From JADJOY01 sp016713535 [NCBI: Deltaproteobacteria bacterium] (GTDB lineage Bacteria > JADJOY01): a DNA stretch of 64,000 nucleotides. Positions 25,622 to 33,932 of the stretch are shown here, piece by piece. The DNA lies in assembly GCA_016713535.1 (NCBI GenBank), contig JADJOY010000003.1:310001-374000 (forward strand). Reading direction: 5' to 3'. Numbering within the stretch: position 1 is the first letter of the stretch; every line of letters begins with the position of its first letter. The position numbers and the translations under genes were made by a program. Under the pieces are notes generated by a model. The model did no database searches. It was not told where the DNA came from and saw only the letters and a program-made list of their open reading frames with translations.

Positions 25622-27705
25622 GGCAGGATCCGGGCCCGGGCGAGCTCGCGGACGAGCGCGCGGTCGGCTTCACGGCTGCGGGCCCACGCCGCCCACACGC
25701 CCGTGCTCGTGGGCGCGACGCGGATCGGCTCGACGTCGTTGGTTTCCGGGAAGCGGTCGGTGGCGAGGAGCGCGATGCCGAGCGCCTCGCCGCCGAGTGC
25801 GCCGTCCGGCGTGGTGCTCGCCGCCAGCGCCACGGCGCGTTGCTCGGCGCCGCAGCGCCGCGCGAGCTCCGCGAGGGCCAGCTCCGCGCCGACCGGCCGC
25901 TCGTCGCCGAGGGCGGCGAGGTGGGCGCGAGCGGCGCCACAGTCGTCGCGGTCGAGCGCTTTCTCGGCCGCCGCGACCGCGAGGTCCGGGTCCCGAGCGA
26001 GCGAGGCGAGCAAGTTGGCGGCGCAGCCCTGCTCGGGCATCGGGCTGGGGCGCCATGCGGCGAGGACGTCGAACGTCGCTTCATCGACGTCGGCGCCGAG
26101 GGCGGCACGCGCGGCATCGGTGTCGCCGCGGCGCAGCGCGATCGCCGCGAGGCTCGCGTCGATGCGCTGCGCGCACGCGCGCTCGGTTCCGGGCAGGCGG
26201 GCACGCGTGCGGCGATAGAGCGCCTCGGCCTCGCGGTCGAGGCCCAGGCTCTCGAGCGCCCAGCCGGCGAGCATCCACAGCCGGGGGCCGGCGCCGCTGG
26301 TGCCGAGGCTCGCGGTCGCGCGCCACCACGCGCGCCAGCGCGAGGGGTCGTCGTCGTGGGCGAGCTCGGCGGCGAGCGCCTCGAGGGCGAGGTCGATGCC
26401 GTATCCGGCGGCGGCGGCGAGCCTCGACTCCGCGTGCAGGTCGCGGAAGCTCGCGAACGCGTCGCGTGCTGCCGCGGCGCCGCCGGCCTTGAGGGTCAGC
26501 CACGCGGCCTTGAACGTAGCCTCCTCGGTCACCCGCGGGTCGTGGGCGGTGCGCGCCAGCGCGCGGTAGTCGTCGGCGAGCGTGGTCAGGTCGGTGCTCG
26601 AGCGGCTGCCGGTGGCGAAGGCCTGGCGGGTGTCGAGGCGGCGCAGGTCCGCCGCCGCGCTGTTGCCGGCGCCACCCAGTTCGGTGCGTGCCGCGCCGAT
26701 CTGGCCGTCGGCGAGCTCGATGGTGGCGATGCGCAAGGTGAGCCAGCTCGTGAGGGTCTCGCCGCGAGCGGCGCGTAGCGCCTCGCTGCGGGCTTCCCTG
26801 AGCGCGCGGAGCGCCAGCGAGCTGTCGCCGTCGAGGCGCGACGCCTCGGCGAGACGGATCGCCACCAGCGGTGGCATCGTGGGGCTCGGTGCCTTGCGTG
26901 CGGCCTCGCGGTAGCGGTCGGCGGCATGGCGGATCTCACCGCGCGCGAGCTCCAGGTCGCCGAGCGCCGCGATCGCGAGCGCCTGGTCGGGGGCCGGTAG
27001 CGTCGCGATGTCCTCTCCGCCGAGGAGCTTCTCGGCGTCGCCCTTGCGCGCCAGCGTGACCAGTAAGAGGCCCTGCGCGAGGTGCGCGTGGGCCCTCTGG
27101 AACGCGTCTTCGCACGGCGCGCCGCGGTAGGCCGCGAGGGAGTCGCTCACGAGCGCGGCCCGCGCCGTGGCGCGGCCCGCCACCAGCGCCAGCGCGCAGT
27201 CGAGATCGGTGTCGGCGCTGGTGAGGAAGAGACGCGCCTGCGAGGCGCTACGCGCGAGGTCGTAGGCGTCGCGCTCTGCGCTCTTGGCGTCGGCGGAGGC
27301 GAGCGCGAGGCGGGCGCGTCCGGCGAGGGTCGCGACGAGCGCGCGCGGCATCGGCTCGGCGGTGTGGGCGAGGAGGCCCGCGAAGCCGGTGAGGGGCGCG
27401 TGCGGCCGAGCGTCGCGCGCCTGCTCGCGGGCTGCGGCGAGCGGCTCGGCGAGCGTGGGCACGATCGTGGCCAGGTGGCTGGCGATGCGGTCGTCGAGCC
27501 CCGGCGGCTCGGTGGCGGCGCTCGGGTCGATGCCCGGCGCCGCCCCCCACAGCAGCGGACGCCAGGCCGGGTCGACCGCCACGTCGACGGTGCGCTCGGC
27601 GCCTGCCGGGCTCGCCCCTCCGGCGGTCGCGCGCGTCGGGCTGGCGAGGGGTAGCGTCGCGAGCGCAGTCATGGCGAGCCCCACGAGTCGGACCGGGCGT
27701 GTCAC
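25618..27705 (-). CDS. Exported TPR-rich protein in the flagellar regulatory operon
   Basis: A 695-residue Ala-rich protein with a probable signal peptide (VTRPVRLVGLAMTALATLPLASPTRATA, cleavage near ATA). It is built almost entirely of helix pairs of TPR/Sel1-like character, for example ALGDLELARGEIRHAADRYREAARKAP and WMLAGWALESLGLDREAEALYRRTRARLPG. No enzymatic motif was seen. It lies between the FleQ-like gene (GTGA overlap) and the kinase (ATGA overlap). Periplasmic TPR proteins such as PflA position flagellar motors in some bacteria; a similar scaffold role is a guess from location. Intact, and conserved in operon position if translational coupling is real. Confidence 0.75.
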   Translation of the reverse strand: MTRPVRLVGLAMTALATLPLASPTRATAGGASPAGAERTVDVAVDPAWRPLLWGAAPGIDPSAATEPPGLDDRIASHLATIVPTLAEPLAAAREQARDARPHAPLTGFAGLLAHTAEPMPRALVATLAGRARLALASADAKSAERDAYDLARSASQARLFLTSADTDLDCALALVAGRATARAALVSDSLAAYRGAPCEDAFQRAHAHLAQGLLLVTLARKGDAEKLLGGEDIATLPAPDQALAIAALGDLELARGEIRHAADRYREAARKAPSPTMPPLVAIRLAEASRLDGDSSLALRALREARSEALRAARGETLTSWLTLRIATIELADGQIGAARTELGGAGNSAAADLRRLDTRQAFATGSRSSTDLTTLADDYRALARTAHDPRVTEEATFKAAWLTLKAGGAAAARDAFASFRDLHAESRLAAAAGYGIDLALEALAAELAHDDDPSRWRAWWRATASLGTSGAGPRLWMLAGWALESLGLDREAEALYRRTRARLPGTERACAQRIDASLAAIALRRGDTDAARAALGADVDEATFDVLAAWRPSPMPEQGCAANLLASLARDPDLAVAAAEKALDRDDCGAARAHLAALGDERPVGAELALAELARRCGAEQRAVALAASTTPDGALGGEALGIALLATDRFPETNDVEPIRVAPTSTGVWAAWARSREADRALVRELARARILP

Positions 27706-28758
27706 GCCGCTTCTCCGACGCGCTTGAGCTTCTCGACCAGGGTGGTGCGATTGATGCCCAGGATCTGCGCGGCGCGGTTCTTGTTGCCGCCGGTGCAGCG
27801 CAACGCCTCGGCGATCAGGTCCTTCTCGAGCTGACCGACGACTTCGCAAGCGGGCCGAGGCTCGGCGCGCCACGGGGCGCTCGTCGTAGGCCGGTGCCGC
27901 CACCGCGAAGCCCGCGTCGTCGAGCTCGGCGAGGACCTCGGGCCGGCTCACCACGCCGTCGCCCTTGAGCACCGCGAGGCGCTCGATGAGGTTCTCGAGC
28001 TCGCGCACGTTGCCCGGCCACGAGTGCTCGCTGAGCAGCGCGGTCGCGGCCGGCGTGAAGCCCTCGATCTGCGAGCCCTGACGGCGCAGCTTGGCCACGA
28101 AGTGACGCACCAGCTCGGGGATGTCCTCGCGCCGGTCGCGTAGCGGCGGTAGCGCCACGGTCACGACGTTGAGCCGGTAGTAGAGATCGGTGCGGAACGT
28201 GCCCTGGCGCACCGCCGTGGCCAGGTCCTTGTTGGTGGCGCACACGAACCGCGTGCGCAGGGCCCGCGGCTTGCGGCTGCCGATCGCGGTGAACGTGCGG
28301 GTCTCGAGGACGCGCAGCAGCTTCGCCTGCAGCGCGGGTGGGATCTCGCCGATCTCGTCGAGGAAGAGGGTGCCGCCGTCGGCCGCCGCGAGCCAGCCGT
28401 CGCGCTGCTGTTCGGCGCCGGTGAAGGCACCGCGCTGGTAGCCGAAGAGCTCGCTTTCCCACAGCGCATCGGGGATCGCCGCGCAGTTCACCTCGACGAG
28501 GTCGCCCTGTGCGAGGTCACCGAGGCGGTGGAGGGCGCGCGCGACCAGCTCCTTACCGGTCCCGCTCTCGCCGCTGATCAGGACGGTGGCGCGCGACGTG
28601 GCGGCGCGCTCGATGCGGTCGCGCACCCGCTGCATGAGGGCGCTCGAACCGACCAGCTCCGGCATCGCGGGGGTCGCGAGACGGACGACGTTCGGGGTTG
28701 GGGATGCGCTCGGGGATTCGAACGAGGTCGAGCGGACCAGGGTGATCGTCGGGTGCAT
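27702..28758 (-). pseudogene. FleQ-like sigma54 activator without receiver, one frameshift as given
   Basis: AAA+ sigma54 activator: Walker A GESGTGKE, ELFGYQRGAFTGAEQ, Walker B TLFLDEIGEIPP, WPGNVRELENLIERL, and a C-terminal Fis HTH (GGNKNRAAQILGINRTTLVEKLKRVG). The N-terminal 40 residues are short and contain no receiver. The HTH is out of frame; the break is at about 27841-27870. With the break corrected, the stop at 27702 overlaps the TPR gene start (GTGA). Note GYQRGAFTGA instead of [10 protein letters not shown]. It heads the flagellar run behind a sigma54 promoter, so it may be autoregulated or driven by another activator. c-di-GMP binding cannot be judged. Confidence 0.82.
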
Positions 28759-29204
28759 CCGTGCTCCCTCGCTCGGGTCCGGTGCGTCGTGCACCGGGTG
28801 TCGCGTGCGCAGGCCTCTCCCGTACGGCGCTTCGGCCGGGGGGCGGCGCGTGCTGCGTGAACTGGATGGCGGCGTCGAGAGCCCGGGGGAGGCCCGCGGG
28901 GCCTCGACGGTCGGCAGCGGTTGCCTAGAGCAACGGCCATGCCGAGCGCCGGCCAGCGGCGGGCGACGGTGGGCAACGAAGGGCCCGGCAACGATGACCA
29001 AAGGCCACGCCGGATGTGCCGGCCGGAAAAACGCGCACTTCCCCGGCAAAACCAAGCACGCGGCGGGAATTGCCGAGGCTCGCGACCACGCCTCGCGGGC
29101 GGTTCGCCCGGGTGTGGAGCTTCGGCCGCGAGGCGCAGGGGCAAGGTCAGTTCGAGCCGCCGGGTGAGGCGCCCAGAACCGGGCGGTTCAAAGTGAACGG
29201 TCTT
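28759..29204. other. Upstream region of the FleQ-like gene
   Basis: About 445 nt with no credible gene. It contains the sigma54 promoter at 28929-28945 and, overlapping it, a short dyad ttgc-ctaga-gcaa (28921-28933). The rest up to 29204 shows no clear element. Confidence 0.5.
28929..28945 (-). promoter_or_regulatory. Sigma54-type promoter upstream of the FleQ-like gene
   Basis: On the minus strand tCGGCATGgccgTTGCT runs from 28945 to 28929. The GG (28943-28942) and GC (28931-28930) are exactly 10 nt apart and the flanks fit the TGGCACG-N4-TTGCW consensus well. The start point would be near 28918, about 160 nt before the FleQ-like ATG. Confidence 0.65.
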
Positions 29205-29935
29205 TTCGGGGGGCTGTTCCAGCCCCCGCGCTCCGTTTTCGCGGGTCTTCGTCAAGACCCCGCCCCGGCCGGTGGATCCGGCCGGGGCCCCCCCACAGGC
29301 CGCCGCGAAAGCGGCGCGCGCTGGCGCGGGCGGATCGACCTTCTGCGTGTCGCCCGCTCCCCCGAACCCGGCGGGTCCCACCCCAAGACACTCGCTTCGC
29401 TCGCGGCGTCGCTGCGACGCGCAGTGTGCCGAGTCCGATCGGTCCGCGAGTCCGCTCGGGGGCTGTTCCAGCCCCGGCCCGTTTTCGGGTCTTCGTCACC
29501 CGCCCGGCCGGAGTGATCCGGCGGGGCCCCCCCACCGGCCGCCGCGAAAGCGGCGCGCGCCGCTGGCGCGGGCGGATCGACCTTCTGCGTGTCGCCCGCT
29601 CCCCGAATCCCGGCGGGTCCCACCCCCAAGACACTCGCTTCGCTCGCGGCGTCGCGCTGCGACGCGCAGTGTGCCGAGTCCGATCGTGGTCCGTTCCCGA
29701 GTCCGCTCGGGGGCTGTTCCAGCCCCCCGCGCTCCGTTTTCGCGGGGTCTTCGTCAAGACCCCGCCCCGGCCGGAGTGAATCCGGCCGGGGCCCCACCCC
29801 ACAGGCCGCCGCGAAAGCGGCGCGCGCCGCTGGCGCGGGCGGATCGACCTTCTGCGTGTCGCCCGCTCCCCGAATCCCGGCGGGTCCCACCCCCAAGACA
29901 CTCGCTTCGCTCGCGGCGTCGCGTCGGGCCTGCGC
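29205..29935. repeat. Tandem array of three ~250-bp multi-hairpin repeats (minus orientation)
   Basis: Three head-to-tail copies start near 29205, 29460 and 29710. Each carries three hairpins and conserved linkers. In the third copy, module C is 29709-29715 / 29721-29727 (loop gttcc), module B is 29742-29751 / 29756-29765 (loop cgtc), and module A is 29765-29774 / 29782-29791 (loop agtgaat). Each copy also has the segments gatcgaccttctgcgtgtcg and caagacactcgcttcgctcg. Loops are the reverse complements of those at 11 kb, so this array is inverted relative to it. Open frames across it are repeat artefacts. Confidence 0.88.
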
Positions 29936-29970
29936 GTCGTTCGATCCGGGGCGCCCCGACCTCCCGCCGA

Positions 29971-30118
29971 GCCGGAACGGGGGATGGAACCCCCGGTGCG
30001 TCGTGGGCGTAGCGCGGGGGGCTCCGTCCCCTCGCGAGCGCGCATGGCGCGATCGCCGCTACCGTCAACGCGCGGCGATGCCCGCCCCGCCCCTACGGCG
30101 CGCCCGCCTTCGGCGGGC
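29971..30118. repeat. Palindrome fragments and a terminator-like hairpin
   Basis: A gggggatggaaccccc hairpin near 29979, a CGTAGCGCGGGGGG element near 30008, and a minus-strand CGTAGGGGCGGGG copy ending at 30097. At 30102-30108 / 30112-30118 a 7-bp stem (gcccgcc/ggcgggc) around ttc sits 8 nt past the stop of the sigma54 regulator and may terminate it, although no T-run follows. Confidence 0.6.
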
Positions 30119-30126
30119 TGGGGTCG

Positions 30127-31719
30127 TCAGCCCTCGTCGGAGTCGTCGTCGCCGGAGTCGGTCGCGTCGCCGCCGGCTTCGGCCTGGCCGAGCTCCTTGA
30201 GGCGGCGCTTGAGCGTCGTGAGCGAGGTCCCGAGGATCCGCGCGGCGGCGGCCTTGTTGCCCTGGGTGCGGGCGAGCGCCTCGCGGATGTGCGCGCGCTC
30301 GAGCTCGTCGAGGGTGGGGAAGGGGTTGTCCGACCGGGCCGCGATCGGTGCTGGCGGTGGCGGCACCGCGGGGATCAGCTGCGAAGCTGGCTGGGCGGCG
30401 GGCGGTGGGGTGACCGATGTTGCGGCGAACCCGTGCGCGCTCGCGGCGATGGTCGTCTCGATGCGGCGGGCTCCGGGCAGCAACAGGTGCTCGATGCGGA
30501 TCGGTCCGTCGCCGCTCAGGATGCGCGCGCGCTCCACCACGTTGCGCAGCTCGCGGATGTTCCCGGGCCAGTCGTAGGAGTGGAGCGCCGCCAGCACCTC
30601 GTCGGCGATCGGGTGGTCGTCGCCGCCGCTCGACGCGACGAGCTGGCGCACCAGGATGGGCATGTCCTCGAGGCGCTCGCGCAGGGGCGGAATCACCAGC
30701 ACCAGGGTGTTGATGCGGTAGAACAGGTCGGCGCGGAACTTCCCGTTCTGGCTCGCCTCCTCGAGGTTGCGGTTGGTGGCGGCGACGAGCCGGAAGTCCG
30801 AGGTCAGCTCGCGGTTGCCGCCCACGCGCCGGAAGCGCTTCGACTCGAGCGCGCGCAGGAAGATGGCCTGTACCTCGGGGGCGAGCTCGCCGATCTCGTC
30901 CATGAACAGCGTGCCGTGGTGGGCGAGCTCGAAGCCCTCGCGGCGCCCCTCGGCGCCGGTGAACGAGCCGCGCTCGTGACCGAAGAGCTCGCTCTGCAGG
31001 AGCGTCGGGGCGAGGCCCGCGCAGTCGAGGGTCACGAAGCCCTCGTTCGAGCGCTGGCTCCAGCGATGGATCAACCTCGCCAGCCGGTCCTTGCCGACGC
31101 CCGTCTCGCCGAGCACGAGGATGGGCGCGTCGGACGCGGCGTAGCGCCGCGCGAGCGCCTCGAGCTCGAGCATCCTGGGCGAGAGCCACTCCGACTCGGC
31201 GCGACGGCCGCGCCGGTCCTGGCGCTCCGCGACGCGCATGCGCCGCACCAGCGAGCGGTGCTCGATGGCGCGCCTGAGGCGCATCGTGAGGTCGGGGATG
31301 CCGAACGGCTTCGTGACGTAGTCGAAGGCGCCGTTGCGCATCGCCTCGACCGCCTTGGCGACGCTGCCCTGGCCGGTCATCACGACGATCGCGGGCGCAA
31401 GGTCCTCGCGCGCGAGCTCGCCGGCGGCGACGCTGCCGTCGCCGTCCGGAAGCACCTGGTCGAGCAGCAACACGTCGAACGCCTGCTCGCGGAGCCGGTC
31501 GCGGCAGTCGGCGAGCGAGGCCCCGGTGGTGACCGCGAAGCCCTCGCGCTCGAGGGCGCGCCCCACGGCGCTGAGCACCAGCGCCTCGTCGTCGATGACG
31601 AGGATGTTGCCGGTGGTGGTGAGCGTGGATTCGGTCGCGGGTAGGTCGCTGGGGGCAGTCATGGGCGGTGGGCTGGAAGGCGACGCGGGGTTACCGATGC
31701 CGGAGATCGCCTGGCTCAT
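30127..31719 (-). CDS. NtrC-family sigma54 response regulator (GSFTGA variant)
   Basis: A 530-residue activator with receiver (D87 in LLLDQVLPDGDG, K of TKPFG), AAA+ domain (Walker [29 protein letters not shown]) and a Fis HTH (TQGNKAAAARILGTSLTTLKRRL). The sigma54-contact loop reads GSFTGA rather than GAFTGA; Ser at this position is tolerated in some activators. A Pro/Ala linker of about 50 residues precedes the HTH and an acidic tail follows it. The first 35 residues before NILVIDDE are low-complexity, so MTAPSD (residue 20) is an alternative start. No kinase is adjacent; position suggests flagellar or surface regulation. Confidence 0.9.
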   Translation of the reverse strand: MSQAISGIGNPASPSSPPPMTAPSDLPATESTLTTTGNILVIDDEALVLSAVGRALEREGFAVTTGASLADCRDRLREQAFDVLLLDQVLPDGDGSVAAGELAREDLAPAIVVMTGQGSVAKAVEAMRNGAFDYVTKPFGIPDLTMRLRRAIEHRSLVRRMRVAERQDRRGRRAESEWLSPRMLELEALARRYAASDAPILVLGETGVGKDRLARLIHRWSQRSNEGFVTLDCAGLAPTLLQSELFGHERGSFTGAEGRREGFELAHHGTLFMDEIGELAPEVQAIFLRALESKRFRRVGGNRELTSDFRLVAATNRNLEEASQNGKFRADLFYRINTLVLVIPPLRERLEDMPILVRQLVASSGGDDHPIADEVLAALHSYDWPGNIRELRNVVERARILSGDGPIRIEHLLLPGARRIETTIAASAHGFAATSVTPPPAAQPASQLIPAVPPPPAPIAARSDNPFPTLDELERAHIREALARTQGNKAAAARILGTSLTTLKRRLKELGQAEAGGDATDSGDDDSDEG

Positions 31720-31936
31720 CTCGCTGTCCCCCGCGAATCCACTCGGCCCGAGCCGGAAAAAACCGACCCGCCCCGCGTTCGGCCCCCCGCGGCGCGAACG
31801 GAGCACACGGCTCGCGACCCAGGTTGCCCCACGCTTCCGCCACCAGTCAACGCGTCCAGGTTCGTGCGCCACCGGGTCACGCGCGGCGCGCGGGAGGGAA
31901 TTGCCGAGCCGAGCGAGAGGCGAAGTCGCCAGCCGT

Positions 31937-32620
31937 TCAGCCAAACACCGGACCCTCTTGCTGGAGGCGCGTGCGGACCTCTTCGGCCAGCAGGTCGAAT
32001 GCGCCGGGGTCGAGGCCCAGGGCACCCATTTTCGCCGCGATGGCGTCTGGATCGCCTGGCGCCGGGGCCGGACGCCCCGCGCCCACTGCGCGCGCGAGCA
32101 GCACGGCCGCCTGGACGACGTGCGCCATCCCGCTGGCGCGGGGGTCGGTCTCACCCGAGGGGCACCCGTGGTGTTGCCGGATGGTCTGCTCGAGGCTCTC
32201 GGGGAGGTTCCAGCGCCGCGCCAGCGCGCGCCGATCTCGTCGTGGCCGACTCCGAAGTGCTCGCGCTCGAGCTCGAGGATGTCGACGTCCTCGCGATACG
32301 CGGTGAGCAGCAGCCCCTGGTAGTCGCCGCGCAACAGCTCGAGGAGCACTGCCTGCCCCGAGTCGGCGAGCAGGCCGGCGACGAACGCTTCCTCGGGGGA
32401 GGCGAGCCGGGTGCGGCGCGCCACCGCGCTCGAGCCGATCCCCATGCACACCGACTGCGTCCACAGCCTGCGCTCGAGGATGCCGAAGCTGCGGAACATG
32501 CTCTTCAGGCTGAGCGCCAGCACCATGTTGCGGACCGCGCGGAAACCGAGCAGCGTGAAGCGCGAGGATCGACGTGCGATTCACGGCGGCGGCTCGCTGG
32601 GTGGGCGCGGCCAGCTCCAT
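31937..32620 (-). pseudogene. HDOD-domain protein, N-terminally deleted and frameshifted
   Basis: HDOD sequence is clear from TLLGFRAVRNMVLALSLKSMF through AFVAGLLADSGQAVLLELL and, after a frameshift, ARRWNLPESLEQTIRQHHG to the end (LQQEGPVFG). The break at about 32223-32230 looks like the loss of one C in GCGCGCCTGG. Before LLGFRAV only about 25 residues exist, in another frame, so roughly 65-70 residues of the HDOD N-terminus (the DPALTARVLRLANSA part) are missing. That cannot be one indel error. The ATG at 32620 overlaps the preceding stop by one base. HDOD proteins without a catalytic HD act as signalling scaffolds. Confidence 0.7.
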
Positions 32621-33660
32621 CAGGCGGCCCGCGCCGCGTGTGGCTCGATCAGCCGCCCGATACGCGGCCCGAGCTCGGTGCCCGCCGAGTCGAGCGCGAG
32701 CACGGTACCGGCGCCGGCCTGGACGGCCTGGATCACGGAGGTGCGGGTCGGGCGCTCGAGGATCGCGAGCACCGGGATACCGGCGCTGTCCGCGAGCTCG
32801 GCGATGGGCCGGATGACCTGGCGCGGGCTGCGCGAGCCCCCCGCGACGTTGACCAGCACGAGTCTGGGCGGCGGCTTGGCGCGCGCGTGGCGAGCGACCT
32901 CGTCGGGGTGATCGCACGCCACCAGCTCCACGTCCGCCGCGAGCGGGTCGATGGCGAGCGCGGGCAGCCTCGGGCCGTACCAGAGCGCCTTGGGGCGGTG
33001 ATGGTGGGCGGCGCCCGGAGCTGCGCCGTCGACCTGGGAGGCGCCTGCGGGAGGGGCAACCTCGTAGCTCGGCAGCTCGTCGGGCTCGGCGAGCCGCCGG
33101 GCGGAGGCGTCGTCGATCGCCAGGTAGACCCAGTTGGGCGGTAGGTCGCCGAGCCGGACCTGCCCGACCGCGTAGAAGATCGCCTGCGACAGGATCGGAT
33201 CCTCGGACGGCTTGCGGTAGCGAGGCGCGGTGCCGTGGCGCAGCTTGAGGCCATTGTCGAGCTTGCTCTTCAGGACCGTCTCGATCGAGCCGGCGAGGAT
33301 GTTACAGACCTCGCCGAAGGCGTCCTGCTCGGTCTCGTCGAGGGCCGCCGCGCCGAGGCGCTTCGAGATCATCTCGGGCGACTTCATGAGCAGGAACCCG
33401 GCGAGCGCGACCGCGCCGTCGAGGGGGACCCCGAGTGCCAGGTGCACCGGGGTGGCGCCCTCGGCGGGGAGGTCGAGGATCGCGATCTCCTCGCGCTCGA
33501 CCTTGGCGAACTCGCCAGCGTCGGCGTGGTGGAGCTCGGTCGGCTCCTTGCCCGGCGCGCTCATCCCGATGAGCCCACCGACCGCCTCGAGCGTGCCTTT
33601 GAAGACCTCGCTCAGGAGCGATACGACGCGCTCGGCGCCGGCGCCGCCCACGATGTCCAT
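32620..33660 (-). CDS. CheX-like domain fused to a receiver-like C-terminus
   Basis: A 346-residue protein. The N-terminal half (about 1-170) resembles the CheC/CheX/FliY phosphatase fold, with the E-x2-N type motif in DAFGEVCNILAGS. The C-terminal half (about 225-346) looks like a degenerate receiver (ALWYGPRLPALAIDPLAADVELVACDHPDEVARHARAKPPPRLVLVNVAGGS) with no acceptor Asp in the usual place. It may act on phospho-CheY or sense another receiver. ATG at 33660 is chosen because GGGAGG lies 5 nt upstream. It is first in an apparent operon with the HDOD remnant and follows a sigma54-like promoter. Confidence 0.65.
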   Translation of the reverse strand: MDIVGGAGAERVVSLLSEVFKGTLEAVGGLIGMSAPGKEPTELHHADAGEFAKVEREEIAILDLPAEGATPVHLALGVPLDGAVALAGFLLMKSPEMISKRLGAAALDETEQDAFGEVCNILAGSIETVLKSKLDNGLKLRHGTAPRYRKPSEDPILSQAIFYAVGQVRLGDLPPNWVYLAIDDASARRLAEPDELPSYEVAPPAGASQVDGAAPGAAHHHRPKALWYGPRLPALAIDPLAADVELVACDHPDEVARHARAKPPPRLVLVNVAGGSRSPRQVIRPIAELADSAGIPVLAILERPTRTSVIQAVQAGAGTVLALDSAGTELGPRIGRLIEPHAARAA

Positions 33661-33779
33661 GGTTCCTCCCGTCTCGTAGGCGTTTTCGGCCGATCGCCCG
33701 ATCGACTTGAGCACGCCGGGCGGAGCGCCCGACGGCGCCGGGCGAGTGGCCGATCCATCGGCCCGCGGCGCGTGCGGTT

Positions 33780-33796
33780 AGCCAAGCGCACGCCAA
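33780..33796 (-). promoter_or_regulatory. Sigma54-like promoter upstream of the CheX-like gene
   Basis: On the minus strand TTGGCGTGcgctTGGCT runs from 33796 to 33780. GG and GC are 10 nt apart; the -12 has one mismatch to TTGC. The start point would lie about 110 nt before the ATG at 33660. Confidence 0.5.
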
Positions 33797-33932
33797 CGGC
33801 CACGGGAGCCGCCCGGAAGGAGGACGGATCGGCCGAGCGCGGGCGCGACCCCGGCGGACTCGCGCCTGCCGTGACGCTGGCCGCGGGCTCGGCGCCAGCC
33901 AGCGCACGCCCGTGTGCGGACGAGGGACGGCG

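Noticed and set aside
29205-29935. Possible CRISPR array
   Set aside because: Units are about 250 bp and nearly identical throughout; there are no short repeats with unique spacers and no cas genes.
29188-30068. Open frames of 100-285 codons across the 29-30 kb repeats
   Set aside because: All are repeat-derived, rich in Arg/Pro/Gly, repeated in several frames and without domain likeness.
28759-30126. Insertion sequence or transposase remnant in the large intergenic region
   Set aside because: No transposase-like protein, terminal inverted repeats or target duplication was seen; only hairpin repeats.
33661-33932. Cyclic-di-GMP riboswitch ahead of the CheX-like gene
   Set aside because: No GEMM-type conserved core or tetraloop-receptor pattern was found; the same holds for the upstream regions of motA and the chemoreceptors.
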